A stretch of 16,931 nucleotides of DNA from Gymnopilus junonius. Taxonomy: Eukaryota; Basidiomycota; Agaricomycetes; Agaricales; Galerinaceae. The notes under the pieces are model-generated. The model did not search any database. It was not told where the DNA came from and saw nothing but the letters and a program-made list of their open reading frames with translations. The stretch lies in the NCBI GenBank assembly GCA_015501075.1, contig JADNYJ010000653.1, positions 1-16,931 of the forward strand. Reading direction: 5' to 3'. A program made the translations under genes and the position numbers. Below, piece by piece: positions 7,363-15,719 of the stretch. How positions within the stretch are numbered: position 1 is the first letter of the stretch; each line of letters opens with the position of its first letter.

Positions 7363-8744
7363 GATCGAGGACGGACTTTTCAGGGGGGTTCAACAATTTG
7401 AAACATGAATTGTTCAATCTATTGTCCGGCAAATCTACACCTCCGATACTCCGATTCAAACACACTCTTTCTTCGCTTTTCACCGTGTGGCCGTATATTA
7501 CTGTCAATGCTCGAGTTTCAGCTTATCTCTTGGTCCAAGTCCGTGATGAAGCCAATTTTTTCTCCTTCGCGCCGACCCCGAATAGGGCGGATTTCCCAGT
7601 TATCGTCGCCCTATGGACAAAAGACGTGATAGTCATACCTTCGCCTCATTTTTTCAAACCATCTTCATATCGCAACTCTCATTTCAAAAATTGGACATCC
7701 AAAATCTTTTACGGCCTCTCCACCTCTCTTATTTTATTGTTTTTTTTTTCGATGGACAGTTTCTTGACTTACTTTATGTAACTATTAGTGTACGGGCAGT
7801 TCGCTGTTGTCTAATGTACGCAATGTTCTTTGTATATATTGTATGTAGTTTCTCGGCTCGTATTTGATGCCTAATTGATGTGTTGGTTGACTGTGAGTCG
7901 ATGCTACAGGCATCTTCTGCTCCAAACTGTCTAGTTGGCGTGGAGTGGTACGTGTTTCGTTATTACTCTTTCATATTTATGCGCGGTCCATCAACTGACT
8001 TGAACGCTTCAATTACTCTGGCATTCATCAATTCGCTGAAGGTCATCTGGGCGTTTGTCCTCTCAAAAAAGTATGTTTATCCACGAGTCTTTACTTTCGG
8101 GGTCTGATGTACTCCTATCCATAAAGGCCCTTCCCATTCTTGCTCAACGCACATCGGACTTTTTTCAAGAAAAGAATTCCAAAAATATCTCCAAATTCAT
8201 AGACAAGGCGGGCGGATTTTTTCACTCTTTGCCCATAAGGCTTCCTATCCAACGTCATAAACTACTAAGATGACGACCCTTACCTATCTTTAGAACTTGT
8301 GGTCTTTCGAAATAAGGGCGACAACGAGCCTTCTTCGAAAAACGGCAACTACACGCATTCCAAAAAAAGGCTCGAGTACATACGGTCTGGACTGGAAAGT
8401 GGAGTTTCGTGTATCCAACGAAGGCGAGCAACGATATCTCTTGGAGTAACAGCTGACTGCCACCTTCTACGCCTCTCCACCTCGGCCGACGTTGAACCGC
8501 CTACTAGCACTGCTCTTGCCTGTTCGTTTCTCTCCACTGCGCACCGTATTTTTTACCATCCTCGGATGAACACTATGATCTACACGTCATCGGATAGTCT
8601 TCCTCGAAGGATTAGCTATTGTCCGTCTCTCACAATTTCGGTTCAACGCCGGGTTTATTATGCGTTATCCAGCTTATAAAACGCGTCTTTTGGAAGAGGG
8701 GTTGGTTCGTCGACTCTTGACGCCCGTCATTCTCTCTCAAAAAA
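7363..8744. other. Intergenic region between Bud6-like relic and GH6 gene
   Basis: About 1.4 kb without a gene I can support. The first ~60 bases may hold out-of-frame Bud6-like residue. A T-rich run (about 7738-7749) and scattered AT-rich stretches follow. The last ~70 bases hold the GH6 core promoter. An uninterrupted 162-codon frame at 7293-7781 has no family resemblance and ends in a hydrophobic stretch encoded by T-rich DNA; I do not call it. Confidence 0.4.
8675..8680 (+). promoter_or_regulatory. TATA box of the GH6 gene
   Basis: TATAAA lies 70 bases before the ATG at 8745 and predicts transcription from about 8705-8715. A CT-rich stretch and a run of six A (8739-8744) immediately precede the start codon, a favourable fungal context. 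Confidence 0.6.
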
Positions 8745-10246
8745 ATGTTCGGACTAGCTGGATTCCTCGCTATTGCGTCCTTAATTCCTGCCTTGGCATT
8801 AGCTCGCCCGGCTACACGAGCTGCCGCTGCTGTGAATCCCTACACCGGAATCACTCACGGCGCGCTAGCCACCCCCGCCCAACTCTTCCTGTCCCCAGTA
8901 TACTCCGCCGAAGTCACAGCCGCCGCCGCGAACATTGCCGATCCGACACAGCAAGCCAACGCGCTGAGCGTAGCCCAGATCCCCACTTTCATCTGGTTCG
9001 ATACTGTCGAAAAAGTACCTCTCTTGAGTCAATACCTCGGCAATGCCAGTGCGATGCAGCAGTCCAGTGGGCAGGAGGTTCTCGTGCAGATCGTCATCTA
9101 TGATTTGCCTGATCGCGACTGCGCCGCCGCTGCTTCTAATGGAGAGTTCTCGATTTCGGACAATGGGCAAGCGAATTATTTCAACTATATTAATCAGATC
9201 GTCACTATTATCCAACGTGAGTTGATTTTGGTTATGGGGGTTGTTTAAAATTAGATTTCTAAATGCTTCCTTTCTTGCTTCTTATAGAATTCCCCGACGT
9301 TCATATCATAGCTGTCATTGAGCCTGACTCGCTAGCTAACATGGTGACCAATCTCAGCGTTGAAAAATGTGCTAATGCTGCTTCGACCTATAAGGTACTT
9401 TTTTTTGTTTTCATATCTTGCTGATCGTGTTCACTGACTTTTCTACTATAGGCCTGTATCACATACGCCGTCCAGCAGCTGAACAGCGTGGGTGTCTCCA
9501 TGTACCTCGATGCTGGCCACGCTGGATGGCTTGGATGGCCAGCTAATCTCGCCCCTGCTGCCCAATTATTTTCAGAACTTTATCTGAATGCAAGCTCTCC
9601 TGAATTTTTGCGTGGATTGGCTACCAACGTTGCGAACTATAATGCCTTGAGTGAGTGACAGGATGTGAACGTAAATCGAATTGACTCTGATATTAACGCC
9701 CCGATTTTTTAAGACGCCTCGACTCCTGATCCTATCACTCAGGGCAACGCCAACTACGACGAATGGCTCTACATTCAGGTAGATACTATTTTTCGTACTT
9801 AACGAGTTGACTATTGTATTGATATTTAACGTGAACCAAACCCAGGCTCTCTCTCCTCTCCTCACCCAAAACGGCTTCCCAGCCCACTTCATCGTTGACC
9901 AAGGCCGCGCCGGCGTGCAGAACATCCGCCAGCAATGGGGCGACTGGTGTAACGTCAAAGGCGCTGGTTTTGGAATCCAGCCTACCACAGACACTGGCTC
10001 CGAGCTCATCGACTCCATCGTGTGGGTCAAACCTCCCGGCGAGTGCGATGGGACTTCGAACACATCCTCGCCAAGATATGATTCTCATTGTGGTCTGGCT
10101 GACGCTGATCAACCTGCTCCGGAGGCTGGGACATGGTTCCAGGTGAGTTGAGGTTTGAAGAGTGTTGTATACAATTTCTTACGACGATTTCTTTGTAGGA
10201 ATATTTCGCCACTTTGGTCGCTAACGCCAATCCAGCTCTGAGTTAA
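8745..10246 (+). CDS. Secreted GH6 cellobiohydrolase (CBHII type), no CBM1 module
   Basis: Exons are 8745-9216, 9288-9394, 9452-9650, 9714-9778, 9846-10142 and 10199-10246, giving 395 aa. All introns are GT-AG, 56-71 nt, and keep frame. Residues 1-20 are a signal peptide ending ALA, followed directly by the catalytic domain (NPYTG at 31-35). CBHII enzymes release cellobiose from non-reducing cellulose ends by an inverting mechanism. The key residues are all present (Trichoderma reesei Cel6A numbering in brackets): D125 (D175) in YDLPDRDCAAAASNGE, catalytic acid D171 (D221) in VIEPDSLAN, D213 (D263), W219/W222 (W269/W272) in DAGHAGWLGWPAN, and K343, E347, D349 (K395, E399, D401) in WVKPPGECDGT. 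Both disulfide pairs are kept: C126-C185 and C316-C363. The usual N-terminal CBM1 and linker are missing, as in Coprinopsis Cel6C-type enzymes. An extra ~9-residue stretch sits between NPYTG and LSPVYSAEV. Confidence 0.95.
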
Positions 10247-10796
10247 ATTGGGCTGTTCTGTGCGATATCGAGTAGTAAAATACAGTCGAAACATTCTAGT
10301 ATTCATCGGACAATCAAATATTCCATGCTCGCCAGGCACTTTCGAATCGTGAGGCCGCTTTTGAACTGAAGGTCAATATGCGGCTGTCTTAATAACAAGC
10401 TACATAAATAACCACATTCCGATCCCTTCTCAATCTAAAGTGAACCTGAGTACTAAAGACCCTACATACACCTCGTGGATTTATACTATAACTTTGTGCC
10501 CCTTCTTTTGCCTTTTTATTCTACATGGGACATCCCAAATTCGTGAATCGGGATTACTTTGACAGAGTCAAGGATGTCGATCAAATTATACTCTATCCAA
10601 AGAATTGATTTCGTCGAGGTCCTTTTGATCACCATACCGCCGAGAGCGTTAAGTGTATCGGAAATCGTACATTTCACGGGTCAAATAAAAGGTAGAGGAG
10701 GCTAAGCTTTGGGATCTTGCACGTTGGTAATGAGGAAACAAATTCAATTCGCGTTAGTTGTGTGGATCCCTGGACCCTGGGATTTCTGGTAGCAGA
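10247..10796. other. Intergenic region downstream of GH6
   Basis: There is no gene I can support. AATAAA-like signals occur (CAAATAAAAG near 10683), but the GH6 poly(A) site cannot be fixed from sequence. Short frames on either strand show no family resemblance. Confidence 0.4.
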
Positions 10797-10817
10797 GGTG
10801 ACCGGTGACCAGTGACC
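10797..10817 (+). repeat. Three tandem 7-mers GGTGACC/GGTGACC/AGTGACC
   Basis: Three head-to-tail heptamers, followed at about 10817-10834 by a CCAAC/CCACC-type short repeat. The same GTGACC core occurs six times near the ends of the TA-flanked element at 4189-4720. No inverted repeat or target duplication is visible here. Confidence 0.55.
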
Positions 10818-11291
10818 CCAACCACCAACCACCAGCTTGCAGCCTGCCAGATGGCAGAAACCTACAATTTGACTACGTTATTACTCTTTTGCAGCAATTT
10901 TCTCTTGGAAAAGTAGTATGGATAGGCCCGCATATGAGGTTTTCGAATGGAGACGTTCATCTCCATCGGTTCGAGAATGGTAGGTTTCGGTCGGTTTACA
11001 CAATCTTCTATCTCAACTATCCTCAGGTGTCCCCACTTTTGCTCCAGGGACTTCACGGAAGGCCGTGGTGAACGCCGCTCTCGACTTTGTCTATAATGAG
11101 AAGAATCAAAATGTCTACAGGACTACCACATTCATAAGCTCTTCTAACAGACAACCGCACTGCAACTGACTTTTCGCTTGTTATTGCAGGAAAACAATTC
11201 CTTTGATGCCGTCTCAGAGAGACAGTCTGACTGTCAGCTTACGCAAGATAGAATTAACGGCTGCAGTCTCCAGTTTCTCGTACATATGTGA
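10802..11291 (+). CDS. Possible small spliced gene of unknown family
   Basis: A frame open from 10802 reads FDYVITLLQQFSLGKVVWIG then MRFSNGDVHLHRFENG up to 10979. A 47-nt intron (10980-11026, GTAGGT..CTCAG, with a CTCAAC branch-like site) joins in phase to VPTFAPGTSRKAVVNAAL and DFVYNEKNQN (11027-11112). The frame either runs to TGA 11167-11169, or a second intron (11113-11189, weak donor GTCTAC, good acceptor TTGCAG) joins it to ENNSFDAVSERQSDC, ending at TGA 11289-11291. The first in-frame ATG is 10934; the true start may lie in an undetected exon. The in-phase splice and protein-like composition suggest a real gene or a gene remnant. I do not recognise the family and see no signal peptide or membrane segment. 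Confidence 0.3.
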
Positions 11292-12646
11292 TCATGGTTT
11301 TTACTGGCACACTTTTTAATTCTGGGTTTTGTATCTTCTAGCCCTCATACAAATGGCTAGTCACTCAACATGGAATGCCTTGTCCCCTACCTGGTGTCTC
11401 TAAGCTTGTGACTTGAATCTCATCCATCTTGCTTAAACAAGCTTCGTGGCCCAGCTGTTCTTTACTTTTTATTGTCCAAGGGTTCAAATTCATCACCCCT
11501 CATTCAATGGAGAACTTCCCCAGCTAATATCCCTCCATCTTGGTTCATGATGAGCTCATCTCCACCTTGAAGGTTCGCCCCCTGGAGAACCTTGAATGCC
11601 AATCTATCCCAAACCCGCCTTCCGAGCCCGAGGCTTTCGATGTCAGAAAGGGTGCAAGACTGGTGCTTTTGTCAACGGACGTACATTTGATCCACAGACA
11701 TCTTGAATTTTAACCAGGGAACGATGTGAGGGGTGGGTTAGCCTGAGATTCAGATCCTCGCTAATGATGGAGTAGGAGATGTGGTGCAAGTGAGGTTGCC
11801 GATGACGGGGGAAGAGGGAGAGCGCAAACCGCCCTTTGAGTTGTCATGCATTGAGCCTAGTCATTTGGTACTCGATTCCAGCTCGAGCTCAGGGCTGTTC
11901 TGGGAAGGAGATTGACCAGACCACGAATTCCACAATGTACAAGGAATCAAAGGTACTGGTACAGCTTGACCAATGTCCGCGTTAATGATAGCAAGAATAC
12001 TCGCTGTATTGTTCACCCCAAACTGATCCCGATGCAGACCGTCAAGCTCCCAAAGTCCATGCCATCACAATGTGACCTGGTCCATGTCAGCACATTGTAT
12101 AGAGGCCGAGACGAACATTCTGGCATCGAGATGAATGCGATGCACCCTCTCGAAAATTTCGCTGCCAGCCTGAGTTACGACGATGCCTGGAATACCTCAA
12201 GCAATTTGGCTGTGGAATATATCAAGCCATTGTGAGCGAAGTGCCTATGGTGTCTTCATCCACTCTCTGGAAGATCTAGGCAAACATTCATCTTAGCACT
12301 CTAGCTTGCTGGGTGAATTTCCTGTAGCATTGTCTTACAGCACTAGCGAAGGCTTCCAAGTTGTGGCCTACATCTACAGGCCATAGTCTCCCTGTTATCA
12401 ACATTACCAATGGCATTGACGACACTGTCGTTACTGTGACCATTGTCACTGTCACTTCTGACAGCCTCTTGCACATTTCTATCTCGTTCCACTTTACTTT
12501 CTCCCCAGTAGTTGATGCTTTTGTTGCGGGAAATGAAGATGATTCTGCTTCTGTTTTTTCCGCCACCTTGAATGGCCAGATCCGATGTTTGGCATCTTCC
12601 AGCACGAACAAGAATGTATCACTTAGGGAGGAAATAGCTCACGGCC

Positions 12647-12910
12647 ATGACATCGTGCTGGATTGAAAGTAAGTAATCCTTTGAGACTTTCACTCATTCT
12701 TCCATTTCGAACATTAACCAATCTTCTTCTCCAGGTTTGGGAGACATCTTATTTCAGTCATACATTTTCCCTCTTCCTCAAGTCCACTGTCTTTTGGTCA
12801 CAAATAGAAGCCACTTTGGCACTGTCAATTCTATCCTCCACCACATGCTCGCTTCTGCTCAACAGACCCGTCCAAAGCTGTATGGACATCGAAGGCACCC
12901 AGTATACTGA
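12647..12910 (+). CDS. Possible two-exon small ORF or exon remnant, unknown
   Basis: ATG 12647 to 12668, a well-formed 66-nt intron (12669-12734, GTAAGT..CTCCAG with CATTAAC branch-like site), then 12735 to TGA 12908-12910, giving 65 aa. The peptide contains ILFQSYIFPLPQVHCLLVTN and FGTVNSILHHMLASAQQTRP. An in-frame TAG precedes the ATG, but AATAG at 12633-12637 could instead be the acceptor of an earlier intron, making this an internal exon pair. The family is unrecognised. A competing frame (12663-13346) also reads through the second exon. Confidence 0.25.
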
Positions 12911-13346
12911 GCCAATCGATGTGGGCAAAAAGCAAGACCATGTTCCCTTTGCCTAAGCATGCAGGACCCAAGAATATTCTGGGGGATGGTTAATAGCAAC
13001 TGTGGAAGGATTCAGTGTCACTGATACTGGCACTGTTAGAGGCACGGGGGTGATTGCACAGGAGGAATAAGTGGAATCTCTACCTGACAGAGAGTCATTG
13101 GTGATCAAAAGAGGTCAAAGGGAAGATCAGGATGATCAGATAATCTCGGCAGCCTCGCTGTGGATAGCAGCAGGCTCGCCTTCTCCCTCACCAATGTCTG
13201 ATCAGTTGCACTTGGTGGATTGGCCTGCACACCCTGAAACCCCCACCATGACCTTCCTTTCAGTGCAAACTGGGGGAGCTGATTTCCTTTATGGGTACAT
13301 CTCATGCGCATTCAAGAGAAGGAAGATTTTCAACATTGGGTCATGA
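12663..13346 (+). pseudogene. Long frame with two stop codons, unknown
   Basis: One frame stays open over 684 bases except for TAA at 12954-12956 and TAA at 13068-13070. The last part contains DDQIISAASLWIAAGSPSPS and HLVDWPAHPETPTMTFLSVQ. It overlaps the second exon of the spliced reading at 12647-12910 in a different frame, so at most one of the two is real there. No family is recognised; it may be chance. Confidence 0.15.
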
Positions 13347-13553
13347 TACCCTTAGTAAGAAGAAGGAATAATGTTGGCCAAGATGAGTCATATAATGTCT
13401 GGTGTCCACTCAGGCCTTTGCGGGCAAAAAATGATAAGACTCAATTAATGCACTGACAAACGTGGCACCAGTCTTTGTCGTACATTTCTTCACTATTAGT
13501 ATTGGCTCAAATGTCATATCTGATGCCTTATTGTTATGTAATGAGTATTACAT

Positions 13554-14768
13554 CTACTCTTTACTGAGAGTCAGAGACAATGCAGCACTGTGTAAATAAT
13601 GAGAAGTTGAGCTCTCCACTTCAGCTGCCTCTTCAAGGTCTCGTGGGTCACCTTTCAAATTATGCTGGGCTCTCAGCACAAGAGGGAAGTTTGTCAATGC
13701 CCAAGAATGTATTTTCTTCAGGGTCGTCGGTGATTCAATAAATGCCATTGAACCACCTTTGCTAAATTGCAATTCAAGGCCCTTAAGTAGGCCTTGAAGT
13801 AAGGTTGAATATTGCAGTTGAGAAGGTTGAAAAAGCATAATGGCCTCCCTGCTAAGAGAAATTGCCTGATGAAGATCACCGAGGGTGCCAAGCTGTTCAA
13901 ATTGCATCTGGAGGGCAGATCCAAGGGTATTGAGTAACTCAGAATGACCTGCATTGCCCAGTTCAACAACCTCAAGAGCCTCTTTGATAAGCCAAATTGC
14001 CTCATCAAGGTCTTGTGGAGCACTCTGCTGCTGCTTACAGTTGGTGCAGAGGGCAATTGCAAGGTTATTGAGTACTGCAGGGTGGACTGAATGACCTGTT
14101 GGGCAATATTTAAGGGCCTCCCAATGAAAGTGAATTGCTTCATCAAGGTCACTAAGGGTGCCATATTGGTCAAAATGAGCCTGAAGTGTGATCCCGTGAT
14201 TATCAAGGGTTGCAAAGTAATCTGGATGGGATGAATGGTGATTTTCAAGGGCCTGCCAGTTAAGAGACATAGCATCATCAAGATCACTCATTGCACCCTG
14301 CCACTCAAAATGTATATGAAGTGCACTGGCAAGATTACTGAGTGATATTGGGTGGTGTGGATGGGATATTGGGCAAAGGACAAAAGCCTCTTGAAGAAGG
14401 GAAACTGCATCATTGATGTCATTTAACTCACCCTGTTGGTCATAGTGAGTTAGCAAGGATGCAGCAAGGTTATTGAGTAATTTGAAGTGACCATGATGGG
14501 GAGCTGAGCATAAGCTAAGTGCCTCCTGATGAAACAAAATTACTTCATCAAGGTCACTTTGCATGCCATGTTGCTCAAAACGAGTTTGAAGGGCAGTGGA
14601 AAGGGTATTGAGTAATTCAGGGTGATCTGGATGATGTGGATGAAGTTTAAGGGCTTCCTAGGCAAGGGAAATTGCTTCATCGAGGTCAGCCACCACACCC
14701 TTCTGCTCGAAATGAATCTGCAGACAGACCACATGCACGAGGTATTGCCGTACTTGGATATGACCCAT
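13554..14768 (-). pseudogene. TPR (aromatic di-alanine type) repeat protein, interrupted and truncated
   Basis: The minus strand encodes tandem repeats of 44-46 aa with the pattern LLNNLA..L...F.Q.G...DLDEAI.L..EAL......HP, typical of Agaricomycete TPR proteins that usually carry an NTPase/CHAT or similar partner domain. The DLDEAI units lie at codons around 13870, 14005, 14142, 14278, 14413, 14548 and 14680, a regular 132-138 bp period. An ATG at 14766-14768 is in frame, but a TAG at 14658-14660 interrupts LA-stop-EALKLHPHHPDHPELL; the frame is then open for 366 codons to TAA at 13554-13556. After the repeats only ~65 poorly conserved residues remain, with no catalytic domain. CpG is nearly absent (4 in 13681-14400), as in the nearby transposon relic. 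It is probably dead; readthrough or restart at ATG 14562-14564 cannot be excluded. TPRs mediate protein-protein contacts. Confidence 0.7.
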
Positions 14769-15719
14769 TAACAATCACAGGTCACCTGGAGCCATCCAAA
14801 TCCAATTTGTGTGGGTGAGCACCAAGAGCTGAGGGATGTGACCAGGCCAAAAAAATTTCCTGCTAGGATACTGGGAAGGTGGATGGACTGCACAGCTATC
14901 GATTGATAGTGAATTGATCAGAACCAACTTGGAGAAGATGTATGTGAATTCCATAGCTTGTTGGATACATTGAGAAGAGAAACTGAACAAGTTGGTCAAA
15001 TAGTGAAGGCAGTTAGTAACAAGTGTAAGTAGAATATGATGGTTGGTAGCTAACCTTGAGGGAAGGTAAAATATGGCAAAGAAATTATTGCTGGTGGATT
15101 TCAAAGGTGTGATAGGTAATATGATACTTGCAGGCTTGTCTGATGAGCATCAGGCTGCATATTCCAGCACTGAAAACATCCTATACTGGAAAGAAAAACA
15201 TATAAATGCTTATCCAGGAGCTGCCAAACCTGACCCACACCAACCAAAAATTGCTTGAAACACCTTACCATTGCCAGAAATTATGCCATGCATAGCCACC
15301 CAACATTGCGACTTCCTGACCACTTGTCATTGGACTGGAGGATAGCTGCTCATGCCACTCAGTGAGCTTCTTGATGTCATTTCCCAATTTGGATTTATGG
15401 TGGAATGAGCAGTTGAGTACTGTAGGTATATAAGGCTGGACATGAGTCAACTTGTGAGTAACCTGGACTCGAACCTGTGAGTATTTTCAGCCCCCAGATT
15501 CAAACTCGGATCTGCTGAAACTTTTTCCCATGAGTACTCAAACTCACAAGTCAAGTACTTGCAGGTCTGCAAGTACCTCTAAGTTTGCATCATTGACAAG
15601 TTTCTGTGAGGACCCATGAGTTTACTCATGAGTACTTGTTGCAAATGGATAAGATACTATGTTTATAAAATTTCCATATGCTCATACAAATGACAGTTCA
15701 TGAACCATATACATAATAC
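14769..15719. other. Intergenic region between TPR and hAT relics
   Basis: No gene is supported. Short frames on both strands have no family resemblance. The part from about 15450 to 15640 is rich in GAGTACTC/AAGTACTTG-type palindromes, listed separately. It may be the subterminal DNA of the hAT element, whose coding strand ends at 15720. Confidence 0.4.
15451..15630. repeat. Palindrome-rich block, possible hAT subterminal repeats
   Basis: GTACTTGCAG (15555-15564) and CTGCAAGTAC (15567-15576) form a perfect 10-bp inverted repeat with a 2-bp spacer. CATGAGT (15615-15621) and ACTCATG (15624-15630) form a 7-bp one, also with a 2-bp spacer. CTTGTGAGT (15451-15459) pairs with ACTCACAAG (15542-15550). 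Variants of GAGTACTC and AAGTACTTG recur between. The block lies just beyond the 3' end of the transposase relic, where subterminal transposase-binding repeats of hAT elements are expected. No terminal repeat or 8-bp duplication can be fixed because the other end is outside the window. Confidence 0.5.

Larger units (their letters stand above)
11292..13553 (+). other. Fragmentary coding-like region, not identified
   Basis: Several stretches on the plus strand look like broken exons. At 11528-11713 a frame reads STLKVRPLENLECQSIPNPP then FDVRKGARLVLLSTDVHLI. At 11742-11915 another frame reads GVGDVVQVRLPMTGEEGERK then PFELSCIEPSHLVLDSSSSS. Frames at 11912-12235 and around 12190-12280 are also open but mutually inconsistent. 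The last ~200 bases (13347-13553) show nothing. Order and strand fit one decayed multi-exon gene or mobile element, but no domain is recognisable. Confidence 0.25.

Noticed and set aside
7293..7781. 162-codon plus-strand frame after the Bud6-like gene
   Set aside because: Only its first part may be frameshifted Bud6-like residue; the remainder lacks any family pattern and its hydrophobic end comes from T-rich DNA.
8660..9103. 147-codon frame overlapping the GH6 first exon
   Set aside because: It is a shadow of the GH6 coding frame, rich in Arg/Ser/Cys as expected from a shifted GC-rich exon.
9572..10112. Minus-strand frames of 108-163 codons across the GH6 3' exons
   Set aside because: They are antisense shadows of GH6 exons and cross its introns; no family resemblance.
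11446..11492. Possible tRNA: TGGCCCAGCTG box A-like and GGTTCAAATTC box B-like
   Set aside because: The boxes are only about 34 bases apart, a T5 tract lies between them, and no cloverleaf can be drawn.
12288..12611. 107-codon minus-strand frame and 101-codon plus-strand frame over the same DNA
   Set aside because: Both consist largely of GTGAC/GTCAC low-complexity sequence (Val-Thr repeats); neither has a recognisable domain or splice context.
14540..14734. Other minus-strand frames within the TPR array
   Set aside because: They are shifted copies of the same repeat DNA; the TPR frame explains the periodicity.
15073..15258. 61-codon plus-strand frame starting MAKKLLLVDFKG
   Set aside because: It has an ATG and a protein-like start but is short and isolated, with no recognised family or promoter.
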